Origin: an uncultured Coriobacteriaceae bacterium
GTDB lineage: Bacteria > Actinomycetota > Coriobacteriia > Coriobacteriales > Atopobiaceae
Length of the DNA stretch: 64,000 nucleotides
Assembly (NCBI GenBank): GCA_902793195.1
Contig: CADBCS010000006.1
Span: 21,190-85,189 of the forward strand
Direction: 5' to 3'
This document shows positions 43,855 to 52,861 of the stretch, piece by piece. A program made the translations under genes and the position numbers. Each line of letters begins with the position of its first letter. Position 1 is the first letter of the stretch. A model generated the notes under the pieces. The model was not told where the DNA came from, did no database searches, and saw only the letters and a list, made by a program, of their open reading frames with translations.

Positions 43855-44625
43855 TTAGCTATCGGCAGTGCCCTTCTTGATATGGCAGTCAATGCCGTTC
43901 TTCTCGCAGAAATTTCGCACTTGCTCAGCGGCGCCACGGTAGTATGCCTCGAGGTCTTCGTAGGCGCTTGTGCGCTTGTCGTAGTGCACTCGCCCAAATA
44001 CGATGCGATCCGTGAACTTCACCGCTTCGAGGATAGGATGCAGCTCCTGCTCGTGCACGTTCGGTGTCGGATAGGGCTCCATGCTCACCCACGTCTTGCA
44101 ACCCGCATCGCTAAGCGCCTTAAGTGCGGCAAGCCTGTCAGCCAACGATGCAGCACCGGGCTCCATCTCCTCACGAAAGTCCTCATCCAAAGAGACGAGC
44201 GTTATGCCGTACTGGTTAATGTCAGAAAGTTTCGCAAGCTCAATCGGAAGAATACCCTTCGTCAGCACTACGCAGGGAATGCCGTACTCGTTAATCAGCT
44301 TGATAGCATCGATGCTCATCTTCCCGACTTCCGGATAACCGACCATGAACGGGTCGGTGGTAAAGCAGAGCTGCACGCGTTCAATCTCGCCTTTGTGCTT
44401 TGGCAGCTCCTTGCGGAGAAGGTCAAGCGTGTTGTCTACGATGAACGGCTGTAGCCATTCCTCGCGCGTCTTAACGCGACCGAAGCGGCGAGCCATGAGA
44501 AAGGCGTAGCAAGGGTATTGGCATCCATGCGAGCAACCCTGCACATGGTTCATCGCCCAGTCGCCATACTCGACCTTGGTCTGGTAAAGCATCGTCTTTC
44601 GGTCTATGTGGCCCAGCTGTCCCAT
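43855..44625 (-). CDS. Three-Cys-motif radical-SAM-like protein (DUF5131/Gp37-Gp68 type)
   Basis: 256 residues. ATG 44625 follows GGAGA. Cysteines C31, C35 and C39 (GCSHGCQYPCYAF) give C-x3-C-x3-C, one residue longer at the end than the canonical radical-SAM C-x3-C-x2-C. The remainder follows a radical-SAM/spore-photoproduct-lyase-like barrel (LCFTTDPFMVGYPEVGKMSI, GIPCVVLTKGILPI, ITLVSLDEDFREEMEPGA). This is the protein usually paired with TcmP, which is the next gene upstream. The pair is common on mobile elements; the reaction is unknown. Confidence 0.82.
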   Translation of the reverse strand: MGQLGHIDRKTMLYQTKVEYGDWAMNHVQGCSHGCQYPCYAFLMARRFGRVKTREEWLQPFIVDNTLDLLRKELPKHKGEIERVQLCFTTDPFMVGYPEVGKMSIDAIKLINEYGIPCVVLTKGILPIELAKLSDINQYGITLVSLDEDFREEMEPGAASLADRLAALKALSDAGCKTWVSMEPYPTPNVHEQELHPILEAVKFTDRIVFGRVHYDKRTSAYEDLEAYYRGAAEQVRNFCEKNGIDCHIKKGTADS

Positions 44626-44680
44626 CGTTCTCCAATAATGCCGTTTACCTGCAATTACTCGCCCTAAGCATATCGTCTCG

Positions 44681-45817
44681 TCACAAAGTTGAACTATCTA
44701 TGCCAGGGAAAGTGAAGGTATCTCGTTTGAAATTTGTTTTGCCGACTTTTCCGTCTTTCCGAATCCTGCCGTCTTTAACCAACGGTCTAAGTACGTTGTC
44801 AATGAACTGCCCGTCCCTCATCATCGTGCGCTCAAGCAAATAGGTAGCTATGGCGCCATAACTAACCTCACTCTTGCCAGAAAAGGTCTCAAGGAGCATT
44901 TCTTGAGCGTCTGTCGCATAGCTTGCAGCAGTAACAGAATCGAGAAGCCCGGTATCAAAGAGGCTTGCTTGCACCGCCTGAGCTGGACGGGAGTTGCGGT
45001 GGTAAGCGGCACCGTGAAATACATCCCACAACGCATCTTTCAGTTTTGCCAATCCTGCTGGATGTGGGGAAACGAAGATAATCTGGTAGAGCTCACGATT
45101 CGACATGATGCGGAATGGATAGCTAAAGACGTACTTCATCGAGCCGACGCGCAGCGCATCAGCAATTGCATCTCCCGCATCTGCGTTAGTCGGTATATCG
45201 AGGCCGTCAAAACACTTGACAATACGCTGCACGCGTTCCTCATCGCCGTTTCGGTTCAGATCGCTGGAGAAGTAGTTGAATAAGAGCTCACAGTATCTAG
45301 TACTGATGAATTCGCGCAATGGTCCGTAGTGCACTGTGCCCATATCGTACGGGTCGACAAACAACAGCACTGCGTTGCCGGGACCATAAGGCACCTTATT
45401 AGTGGTAGCCGCCTCGTGCAAGAATGCGTTGACGTCCATATTCGCATACACGATTGCCACATTTGCGCACTCGTCAGGGATGAAGGAACCGCATATCTTT
45501 ACACACGCTTCCAGTCGTGCCTGGTCGATCTCATTGATATAGAGGCGGAAAGTGATTCCGGGATGCTCCTTGGCAAAGCGGCCGAAAAGCTTTGCGACTT
45601 CGGCGGCTGTGCACAGGTCACCATCCTTATAAATGCCAGCGTTAGCCATAGCGTCAATAAATGTAATGCTCTTGGTGTTTGGGTTGGTGACCCAGACCCA
45701 GAGCCATTTTTCGACATATGACCTGACGTACTCGACCTTCTTCGTCGTCTGTTCCTTCTTGGAATCAAGAATCTTAGGATCTATGCCCAATTGCTCAATG
45801 ACGCTCGTGTCACCCAT
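44681..45817 (-). CDS. tcmP: Three-Cys-motif partner protein TcmP
   Basis: 378 residues. ATG 45817 follows AGGGGCG. It has TKKVEYVRSYVEKWLWVWV, FIDAMANAGIYKDGD and NAVLLFVDPYDMG, the landmarks of the TcmP family (a Rossmann-like methyltransferase-type fold). The C-terminal part, from about residue 290, resembles a winged helix (LLERTMMRDGQFIDNVLRPL). The partner gene lies 55 bp downstream, and res 17 bp upstream. GC is lower than in the upstream helicase gene. Its biochemical role is unknown; the genomic link to its three-Cys partner is established. Confidence 0.8.
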   Translation of the reverse strand: MGDTSVIEQLGIDPKILDSKKEQTTKKVEYVRSYVEKWLWVWVTNPNTKSITFIDAMANAGIYKDGDLCTAAEVAKLFGRFAKEHPGITFRLYINEIDQARLEACVKICGSFIPDECANVAIVYANMDVNAFLHEAATTNKVPYGPGNAVLLFVDPYDMGTVHYGPLREFISTRYCELLFNYFSSDLNRNGDEERVQRIVKCFDGLDIPTNADAGDAIADALRVGSMKYVFSYPFRIMSNRELYQIIFVSPHPAGLAKLKDALWDVFHGAAYHRNSRPAQAVQASLFDTGLLDSVTAASYATDAQEMLLETFSGKSEVSYGAIATYLLERTMMRDGQFIDNVLRPLVKDGRIRKDGKVGKTNFKRDTFTFPGIDSSTL

Positions 45818-45833
45818 TCGCCCCTGCTTCTCC

Positions 45834-48800
45834 CTACACGCTCACCGTGTGGTATGTAGTCCGCACGTCGTATTCCACATCTACCTGCAGCGCCGCGAAG
45901 TGCCGCCTCGCACACCGGATCTTGGTTCGTTCGGCATCGCTAACGCGGATGTTGTTGTTCCCGCCACCCTTGGTCTCCACGACGAAGTAGACGCGGCGCT
46001 CGCCGTCCTCCTCGACCACATACGCCCAGTCGGGGTTGTAGCTGCCCAGAGGCGTGTCTATCTTGAACTTGCTCGGAAGCTTCGTGAATACGCGCACCTC
46101 CTCGGCAAGGTCGAGCTCCACCGCAAAGGGTTGCTCAACGGTAGAAGAGTCGTACACGACGTAGCTGTACAGGCTCTTGCCGCTCTTCGGACGCCACGCG
46201 TTCTGTCCTAGATAAGCCTTCAGCTCGCCAGGGTCGAGGTCCTCCATCGTGTACCAGTCCTCGTCGGGCAGCTTCGTGTACTTGATGCCCTCCGCGATGG
46301 TCTCGCCCTTGGCCTTCTCTATCTTCTGGGCAACTTGCGCGAGGAACGTGGCCGGATCCACCTCGAACTCGTCGTAGCGTCCGCACTCCTCAAGGATGCG
46401 CTTCAAGGTCGCGCGGGTGAGTCCCACGGCGTCCTGCAGTTCGGCGATGGGGTCGGGCAGGTCGTATACGCGAGCTCCGCCCGTCTTCACGATGGACGTG
46501 CCGGTCGCGGTGGCGTCAATCCCAGCGTCTCCGACGGCCAGGTCAGCCCTGGTCGAGAGCACTTCGAGCGGCTTCACCTTCGGCATGCCCTTGATGAGCT
46601 CCACGGCGTCGGCGATTAGCTTCTCCGAGTCAACGTCCACCTCGAAGCGCGTACGCCTGCGTATGCGCTCCCATAGCTCTTGGAAGGCGGGATTGTCGGT
46701 GACGTCCTTCTGGAGCTCCACCTCCACCTCGGTTGCCTTGTCGCGAATCTGCAGCTTCTGGGCCTTGTGGAGGATGATGTCCTCCACTTGCGACTGCGCT
46801 GCCTCAAGACCTGCGGGCATCTCCACACAGCCCTTCTCGGCGGCCTCCTTCAGCTCGGGCGTGATGTTGCCCTTCTTGTCCACGAGCCCTTTGGCGACAA
46901 AGCTCTGGTAAACTTCGGCGCTCTGCTCGAAGCCCAGCTTCACCTCCTGGCCGTCATCCAGCTCGATGGTCACCTTCGTGAACGACTCGGGCGTCAGCAC
47001 GCCAAACTTCAGCCCGTCGCGCTCGAACTCGGTCTGGAGCCCGCTCGCGAAGGCGTCGTAGCTCTCGTTGGCGATGACGGTGAGCACGTTGGCGTCCTCG
47101 TCGTAGCAGCGCTCGCCGCTCTGGTCCACGCACAGGCGAAGCCCGCGCCCGACCTTCTGGCGCTTGGTCATGGTGTCCTTGGTCTCCACCAGCGTGCATA
47201 TCTGGAACACGTTGGGGTTGTCCCAGCCCTCCTTGAGCGCCGAGTGGCTCCAGATGAACTGGATGCGCTTCTTCGCACGCGTCTCCTCGTCGTCGCCGTC
47301 GGAGGGAAATGAGATGAGCGTCTCCCTCTCGCGCATGATGGTCTCGAAGGTCGATATGTCCGCCTTGGTGCTGGCGGCCCTGGAGGTGTTCTTGATGCGC
47401 CCCTTGCCGTCCTGCGCGAAGTAGCCCGAGTGCACGGCCGTGGCGTCGGTGTCGAGCGTGATCCCCGCCTTGGCGTACCTCTTCTGCCAGCGTGGGCTCG
47501 CGACGGCGTCCGCGTACTCCTGCTCGAACATCTCGGCGTATTCGCCGTTACGCACCGGGTCGTACAGGCGGTACTTCTCCACCTTGTCGATGAAAAAGAG
47601 TGAGAGGACCTTGATACCGCGCGGCGCGAGCTCGAGCTGGCGCTGCAGGTGGTCCTCGATTGTGCGGCGAATCTGGGCGCGCTTGATGGCCTCCTCAGCC
47701 ACGTCGCCCACGGCCTGCCCCTTCTCGAGCCACTCGCCGTTCTGGAACTCGATCCACTCGTCCTCGTCGGCTGCCGAGATGTTGCTCACGATCCATCCCG
47801 CCTCGTAGTCGCTGTTCTCGCCGCTCTTGTCGTAGAGCGAGTCGTGCGTGCGCACGGTCACGGCCTTGCGCTTCTGAGATCCGTCCTTCTGGCGCACGTC
47901 GATGGTTAGCCGCGCCGTTATCGATCCCGGCGTTTTGCCCATCTTGGTGGAGTCCAGGCGCACGTACGCGCCGTTCAGGTCGGCCTGTGCGAGCACCGAG
48001 TCAACGCAGATGCCCTTCACGAGCCCCTGCTGGAAGGCGTCCACCGGAGTGAGGCGGTACACCTTGTTGTAGCCCTCCTTGTGCGTGGCCGAGTAGCGCA
48101 GCACGAAGAGTGGGTTCAGGCTGCGGATGGCGGCCTTCGCCTTGGCGGTGTTGTCAACGCTCTGGGGCTCGTCGATGATGACGATGGGATTGCAAGCGGC
48201 GACGACCTCGCGAGGCGACCGTCCACCGATGAGCCGCTCGCTCGGGCGGTGGAAGAGTGAACTCGACTCCATGTTGCCGTCGTTGGAGTAGTCGCGGTTG
48301 AACGCCTGGATGTTGATGATCATCACCTGGATGGAGCTCGACGTGGCGAAGTTGCCGACGGGCCCCATGTCCTTGCTGTCGTAGACGAACACGTCCATCG
48401 GTGCGTTATCGTAAAGCGTAGCAAAGTGCTTGCGCGTGCTGCGGAAGCTCTTGAGAACGCCCTCGCGGATGGCCACGCTCGGAACCACGATAAGGAACTT
48501 TGTGGTGCCGTATTTCTTGTTCAGCTCGAAGATGGTGCGCGTGTACACGTAGGTCTTGCCCGTACCTGTCTCCATCTCGATGGTGAAGTCGCGAAGCTTC
48601 CCATCAGTCATAACGGCGGTGGCGGGAAGGCTGTTCTCCTCCTGGATGTCGTGAAGGTTCTCCAGCAACTGGTTTGCAGAAAGACGCAGGCCGTTGGCGT
48701 GTCCCACGGAAAGCACTTGGCCCTCCATCAGCGTGCCGGCGGCGCCCACCTCGGCTGTGAATTCGCTACGCAGGAACTCCTGCCCGCGGAACAGGTCGGT

Positions 48801-48866
48801 GATGGCCTCAACGGCCTCCACCTGGTGCTTTTGGTCGGCGGAGTACTTGAGCTCTAGGGTCGCCAT
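45834..48866 (-). CDS. res: Type III restriction enzyme, Res subunit
   Basis: 1010 residues. It is a DEAD-like translocase with motif I METGTGKTYVYTR, motif II IIDEPQSVDN, motif III LRYSATHKE and motif VI-type GRGLRLCVDQSGER. The C-terminal endonuclease has YNPDWAYVVEEDG...VYFVVETKGG (PD-x-E-x-K). It works with Mod to cut DNA between two inversely oriented unmethylated sites. Length is normal. It lies 2 bp downstream of mod, so they are translated together. Confidence 0.95.
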   Translation of the reverse strand: MATLELKYSADQKHQVEAVEAITDLFRGQEFLRSEFTAEVGAAGTLMEGQVLSVGHANGLRLSANQLLENLHDIQEENSLPATAVMTDGKLRDFTIEMETGTGKTYVYTRTIFELNKKYGTTKFLIVVPSVAIREGVLKSFRSTRKHFATLYDNAPMDVFVYDSKDMGPVGNFATSSSIQVMIINIQAFNRDYSNDGNMESSSLFHRPSERLIGGRSPREVVAACNPIVIIDEPQSVDNTAKAKAAIRSLNPLFVLRYSATHKEGYNKVYRLTPVDAFQQGLVKGICVDSVLAQADLNGAYVRLDSTKMGKTPGSITARLTIDVRQKDGSQKRKAVTVRTHDSLYDKSGENSDYEAGWIVSNISAADEDEWIEFQNGEWLEKGQAVGDVAEEAIKRAQIRRTIEDHLQRQLELAPRGIKVLSLFFIDKVEKYRLYDPVRNGEYAEMFEQEYADAVASPRWQKRYAKAGITLDTDATAVHSGYFAQDGKGRIKNTSRAASTKADISTFETIMRERETLISFPSDGDDEETRAKKRIQFIWSHSALKEGWDNPNVFQICTLVETKDTMTKRQKVGRGLRLCVDQSGERCYDEDANVLTVIANESYDAFASGLQTEFERDGLKFGVLTPESFTKVTIELDDGQEVKLGFEQSAEVYQSFVAKGLVDKKGNITPELKEAAEKGCVEMPAGLEAAQSQVEDIILHKAQKLQIRDKATEVEVELQKDVTDNPAFQELWERIRRRTRFEVDVDSEKLIADAVELIKGMPKVKPLEVLSTRADLAVGDAGIDATATGTSIVKTGGARVYDLPDPIAELQDAVGLTRATLKRILEECGRYDEFEVDPATFLAQVAQKIEKAKGETIAEGIKYTKLPDEDWYTMEDLDPGELKAYLGQNAWRPKSGKSLYSYVVYDSSTVEQPFAVELDLAEEVRVFTKLPSKFKIDTPLGSYNPDWAYVVEEDGERRVYFVVETKGGGNNNIRVSDAERTKIRCARRHFAALQVDVEYDVRTTYHTVSV

Positions 48867-48868
48867 GG

Positions 48869-50833
48869 CTACACCGTCCTCAGCTCGACCTCGCGGCCAG
48901 TCTTCTCCTCCACGCGCTTGAACGCCTGCACGGCGTTGAGCTTGGTGGTGTCGTCGAGGATACGGTCGAGCATAAGCACGCGCCTTGGCTCCATGTCGGC
49001 TATTGCGTCAAGCACTTGCATGTTCAGGCCATCGGCCAAGCAGCAGACGAGCTCGCCATAGGCAACCGAGTAGCAGGGATAGCCCGCCGCCTCCACCTTC
49101 TCGATGGGGAGGGTCAGCTCCAGGCCCCATTTGAGCATCATCTCGAAGATGATGTCCTCGTCACTGCGGTCAGGCTTGACCACGTCAAGCAACAGCTCGC
49201 CGGGCTTCGGACGCTCGATGCCGCTCTCGTCGAGCTTGAGTACGCGGAAGCCAACGTCGGGAGCTTTTTTCGGTTCCTCTCCGAGCCGAAGCTGCCTATT
49301 ACCTTCTTCGATCTCGGCAAGGATATTCGAGCCAGCACGCCTTATACGTTCTTTTCCAATTTCACAAAGGTTCTCGTATCCTGCTTCGCGGGCTATTGAA
49401 CCTTCGTCAGTCTCTTCTGGAAGCTGCACAGAAATCATGTGACGAGTTCCACCGTCAGTTGCATTGAGCTTCATAATAGCTTCTGCCGAAGCGGCTGATC
49501 CTGAAAAGAAATCCATATAGATGCCGTCGGTAGCTTTACTTGAGTTCATAAGCACTTCGAGGATACTAGTGGGCTTTGGATAAGAAAAGAAACTCTTCCC
49601 TTCGAACAGTCTTTCGACTTCGATACCACCATCGCTTTTGAGGCTAAGAATTGAACGTAGAAGCATGTCGGAGACATCACTCAGGTATTTGATAGAGCTG
49701 GGTTGTGTGTTCTCATCTGCCGCAAACCATATTGCACCCTGAACTACGCTGCCATCATGCCGCTTGTAGGTCGGACCTTCTGCGAGCTGGGCATCAAACG
49801 TCTCTTTCTTCCAACGCCATCCACGATCAGGTACTTTAACCGGAACGCCAGTAATTGGATGAAGGACGTCGTATCTCGGGCCAAAAGTATTCGCATTTGG
49901 CCAACTCATATTAATTTTTCCCCATGGTCTGTAATTGTCATCAAGGCAGTTATAAAGAGTAATTGCACGATCGTATTCTTTTTCGCTATAGAAAGCTTTA
50001 AGCCGTCTTTCTGCTTCGGGAATTGGAATGCCTTGCTGCTTCATGTCGGCCAACAATGCTTCAATTTCTTCGAGACCATCTTTACGCATCGTTAACTGAT
50101 ACTCGAGTGGATTCCTTGAGTAAATAAGGATGTACTCGTGAATGTTTCCAAGTCCCTTGTTGTCGTTCTTCGGAACACGCTTATTCCAAACGACTGTACC
50201 GACAAAATTTACCTCTCCAAATATCTCATCGGCGATTATTCGCAAGTTTCTTTGTTCAATTTCATCGATGCTTATCAGGAGGATACCGTCATCGGCGAGA
50301 AGTTCGCGAGCAAGTCTAAGTCGTGGGTATATCATCGAACACCATTTTGAGTGGAATCGTCCACTCGTATCAGAATTCGATTGTCTATCAGATCCCGTTT
50401 GTGTTCTGTAGTTCGCAATGGTATCGGCAAAGCTGTCCTCATATACAAAGTCTTTTCCCGTGTTGTACGGGGGATCAATGTAGATCAGCTTCACATGGCC
50501 ATGATATGAGTGCTGTAGCAGCTTAAGAACCTCGAGGTTGTCGCCCTCGATGTATAGGTTTTCGGTCATATCCCAGTTGACGCTCTCCTCGGGGCAGGGA
50601 CGCAGCGTAGCCGTGCTCGGGGTTTGGCTCTGACGGATAGCGTCGGTCTTGCCGGGCCAGGTGAAGGCGTACCGCTCGGTACCCTCGTCGACTTCGTCGC
50701 CCAACACCAGGCGCAGCTTGTCGAAGTCGATGCCGCCTTCAGTGGCGACCTCTGGCAGTAGTTGTTTGATCTGCTCGATGCGCTCCGCCACCAAGTCGGC
50801 GCTCGTCAGCTCCATCTTCTCGAACTCGGCCAT
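48869..50833 (-). CDS. mod: Type III DNA methyltransferase, Mod subunit
   Basis: 654 residues. ATG 50833 follows GAGGAA. It is a beta-class N6-adenine methyltransferase: motif IV DPPYNTGKDFVYEDSF near residue 125 and the SAM-binding motif I DFFSGSAASAEAIMKL after the target-recognition region, at about residue 455. The middle (about 49300-50450) is visibly more AT-rich than the two ends, consistent with a swapped recognition domain. It methylates the restriction site and directs Res. DUF1016 nuclease stop is 3 bp upstream. Confidence 0.95.
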   Translation of the reverse strand: MAEFEKMELTSADLVAERIEQIKQLLPEVATEGGIDFDKLRLVLGDEVDEGTERYAFTWPGKTDAIRQSQTPSTATLRPCPEESVNWDMTENLYIEGDNLEVLKLLQHSYHGHVKLIYIDPPYNTGKDFVYEDSFADTIANYRTQTGSDRQSNSDTSGRFHSKWCSMIYPRLRLARELLADDGILLISIDEIEQRNLRIIADEIFGEVNFVGTVVWNKRVPKNDNKGLGNIHEYILIYSRNPLEYQLTMRKDGLEEIEALLADMKQQGIPIPEAERRLKAFYSEKEYDRAITLYNCLDDNYRPWGKINMSWPNANTFGPRYDVLHPITGVPVKVPDRGWRWKKETFDAQLAEGPTYKRHDGSVVQGAIWFAADENTQPSSIKYLSDVSDMLLRSILSLKSDGGIEVERLFEGKSFFSYPKPTSILEVLMNSSKATDGIYMDFFSGSAASAEAIMKLNATDGGTRHMISVQLPEETDEGSIAREAGYENLCEIGKERIRRAGSNILAEIEEGNRQLRLGEEPKKAPDVGFRVLKLDESGIERPKPGELLLDVVKPDRSDEDIIFEMMLKWGLELTLPIEKVEAAGYPCYSVAYGELVCCLADGLNMQVLDAIADMEPRRVLMLDRILDDTTKLNAVQAFKRVEEKTGREVELRTV

Positions 50834-50835
50834 CT

Positions 50836-52098
50836 CTATTCCTCGCTTCCCGGATTCTCGGTTTCCGAAGTCGAATTGTCGTTGAGCCCTTCGATGAACT
50901 CGCGCTCAGCCATCTCGACCTGCCGCCTGATCTGCTCGTCGGAGGGCAGGTACCGCGATGCGTCGTCGTTCTCGATGTTCTTGTACGTCGCTACGCCCAT
51001 CGGGGTGTCAATGCCCCTAAACGCCCACTGCACCTCAGTCTGGTCTTTGCTCTTGCATACCAAGAGACCGATGGTCGGGTTTTCGTCCTCGGTCTTCAGC
51101 AGCTCGTCCACGGCGTTCACGTAGAAGTTCAGCTTCCCGGCAAACTCTGGCTCGAACGCCCGAGCTTTCAGTTCGAGCACCACGTAGCATTTCAGGCGTA
51201 TGTGGTAGAACAGCATGTCTATCTTGCGCGTCTTCCCAGAGACGATGATTTCCTTCTGCCTGCCGACGAACGCGAAGCCCGTGCCGAGTTCCAGAAGGAA
51301 ACGCGTTATATTCTGCTCGAGGGCGACCTCCAGGTCATGCTCGTCATACGCCTTGGGCAGCGCGACGAATCCCAGGTCGTAGGTGTCCTTGGTGATCGCT
51401 TGGGCAAGCCTGCCCTGCACGGACGGCAGCGTTTCGGCGAAGTTCGTCTGGGCAGCGCCGCTTTCGCCATATAGGTTGCCGTCGATGGCGTTCTGAAGCG
51501 CGCTGCGGCTCCATCCTTCTTGCACCGTTCGCTCGATATAGAACGCGGCCTCCTCCACACTCTTGCAGTGGGTGATTATCTCGACGTGATGGCGCCAGGG
51601 AACGTAGGCGAAGATCTGCGGGAACGGCATCGCCTCCGTTTCTGCACCAGCCTGGTGCAGAAACTCGGAATGCGGCGCGTTGGCCACCTGGGCAAGCTGC
51701 ACGGCCGACGTGGACGCCATTTCTGCACCAATCTGGTGCAGTTTTTCCTGCATGTCACCAGCGGCGTAGAACTGGTACCAACGCTTCATATACCAGAGGT
51801 TCCTTGTCGAGAAGCCTTTGGCGTCCGGGAACTCGCTCTGCAAATCGAGGCTCACCTGCTCGACGACGCCAGACCCCCAGCGTTCCGCGGCCTTCCGCAC
51901 GACGAGGTCCCGGCCAAGCTCCCAGTTGAACAGGAGCTGCTCGGAGTTCACCTTCGCCGCTGCCCTCACCTGCGCGCCGCGATAGCGTCGCTTGATGTCG
52001 CGAATCCAGTCGGCGTACTCGGCGTCCAATGTCACGTCGTGCGACCTGACCATGCGCGGTACCTTCCCGTCGTTTCGGGACTCAGGATCATCGGCCAT
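50836..52098 (-). CDS. PDDEXK nuclease, DUF1016/YhcG family (restriction-associated)
   Basis: 420 residues. ATG 52098 follows AAAGGAG. DUF1016 N-terminal domain: VNSEQLLFNWELGRDLVVRKAAERWGSGVVEQVSLDLQ, FSTRNLWYMKRWYQF. Nuclease core: ALEQNITRFLLELGTGFAFVGRQ, RKIDMLFYHIRLKCYVVLELKARAFEPEFAGKLNFYV (D and E-x-K). Overlaps DUF4391 by 11 bp. The paralogue at 33220-34314 shares the layout but little sequence. Its place inside the mod/res operon suggests it takes part in restriction or guards against loss of it. Confidence 0.9.
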   Translation of the reverse strand: MADDPESRNDGKVPRMVRSHDVTLDAEYADWIRDIKRRYRGAQVRAAAKVNSEQLLFNWELGRDLVVRKAAERWGSGVVEQVSLDLQSEFPDAKGFSTRNLWYMKRWYQFYAAGDMQEKLHQIGAEMASTSAVQLAQVANAPHSEFLHQAGAETEAMPFPQIFAYVPWRHHVEIITHCKSVEEAAFYIERTVQEGWSRSALQNAIDGNLYGESGAAQTNFAETLPSVQGRLAQAITKDTYDLGFVALPKAYDEHDLEVALEQNITRFLLELGTGFAFVGRQKEIIVSGKTRKIDMLFYHIRLKCYVVLELKARAFEPEFAGKLNFYVNAVDELLKTEDENPTIGLLVCKSKDQTEVQWAFRGIDTPMGVATYKNIENDDASRYLPSDEQIRRQVEMAEREFIEGLNDNSTSETENPGSEE

Positions 52099-52861
52099 GG
52101 CACAGCTCCTTTATCTCGCTCGCGATGCCGTCGCGCACGCGCTCGGCCTTCTTCAGCTCCATGCGCAGACGCGAAGACTCCGCAAGGGTGGTCTCCTTGT
52201 CACGATACCTTGAGCGCAGGACATTAATCCCAGACCGTGCGTCCCTCAGGCGGGACAGCAGAGCCATCAGTTGCGGCGTGTCGGCATCCTTGCATCGCGG
52301 GTACTCGCCGATGCTTCCAATCGCCGCGGCCTTTGCCGTGCGGTCGCAGAGCGCGTTTACGTAAGCCAGCAGGTCGGATTGCGGCAGCGCGTTGTGGCGG
52401 ATGTCGGCAAGGTAGTCGGCGTATGTCTGCTCGGTTGGGTCGAACAAGCGGGCCGTCTCGGTGCGCTCGACCACGACCGCGCCCTTCTCGGCCAGGCTCT
52501 TGCGCTTGAGCGACACGGACACGCCAACCTTGCCGTCCGGTTCCTCAAAGAGTAGGACGACCGGGTTGGGGAACACCTTGTGCAACACGGCTGCAAGCTC
52601 GCCGAAGCCGCCAGAGCGCACCAGCTCGCAGCTCAGGTATATCACGCTGCCGATCTCATGCTCATCATCCGAGACGGGGGCGATGCGCGCCGTCGCCCGC
52701 TGGATGGTTGCGACGTGCGTCAGGCGCGAATACTGCTTGAGCAGCTTCTCCTCGGCCTTGGTGAGGCCGCCCTGCGAGGTGAGCACCGTCTTCGGTATGG
52801 TCTTGCCGCCTGCGAGCGTGGCGCCCGGAAGGCTCAATGTCGTTACCCAGTCCATGCGCAT
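52088..52861 (-). CDS. DUF4391-family protein
   Basis: 257 residues; ATG 52861 shares its first base with the last base of the helicase stop (ATG 52855 is an alternative). It has LTSQGGLTKAEEKLLKQYSRLTHVATIQ, EIGSVIYLSCELVRSGGFGELAAVLHKVFPNPVVLLFEE and VSVSLKRKSLAEKGAVVVE, as in DUF4391. The C-terminus is helical (LRMELKKAERVRDGIASEIK). This family is regularly found beside SNF2-type helicases and type III-like methyltransferases in mobile islands. Biochemical role unknown. Confidence 0.82.
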   Translation of the reverse strand: MRMDWVTTLSLPGATLAGGKTIPKTVLTSQGGLTKAEEKLLKQYSRLTHVATIQRATARIAPVSDDEHEIGSVIYLSCELVRSGGFGELAAVLHKVFPNPVVLLFEEPDGKVGVSVSLKRKSLAEKGAVVVERTETARLFDPTEQTYADYLADIRHNALPQSDLLAYVNALCDRTAKAAAIGSIGEYPRCKDADTPQLMALLSRLRDARSGINVLRSRYRDKETTLAESSRLRMELKKAERVRDGIASEIKELCHGR

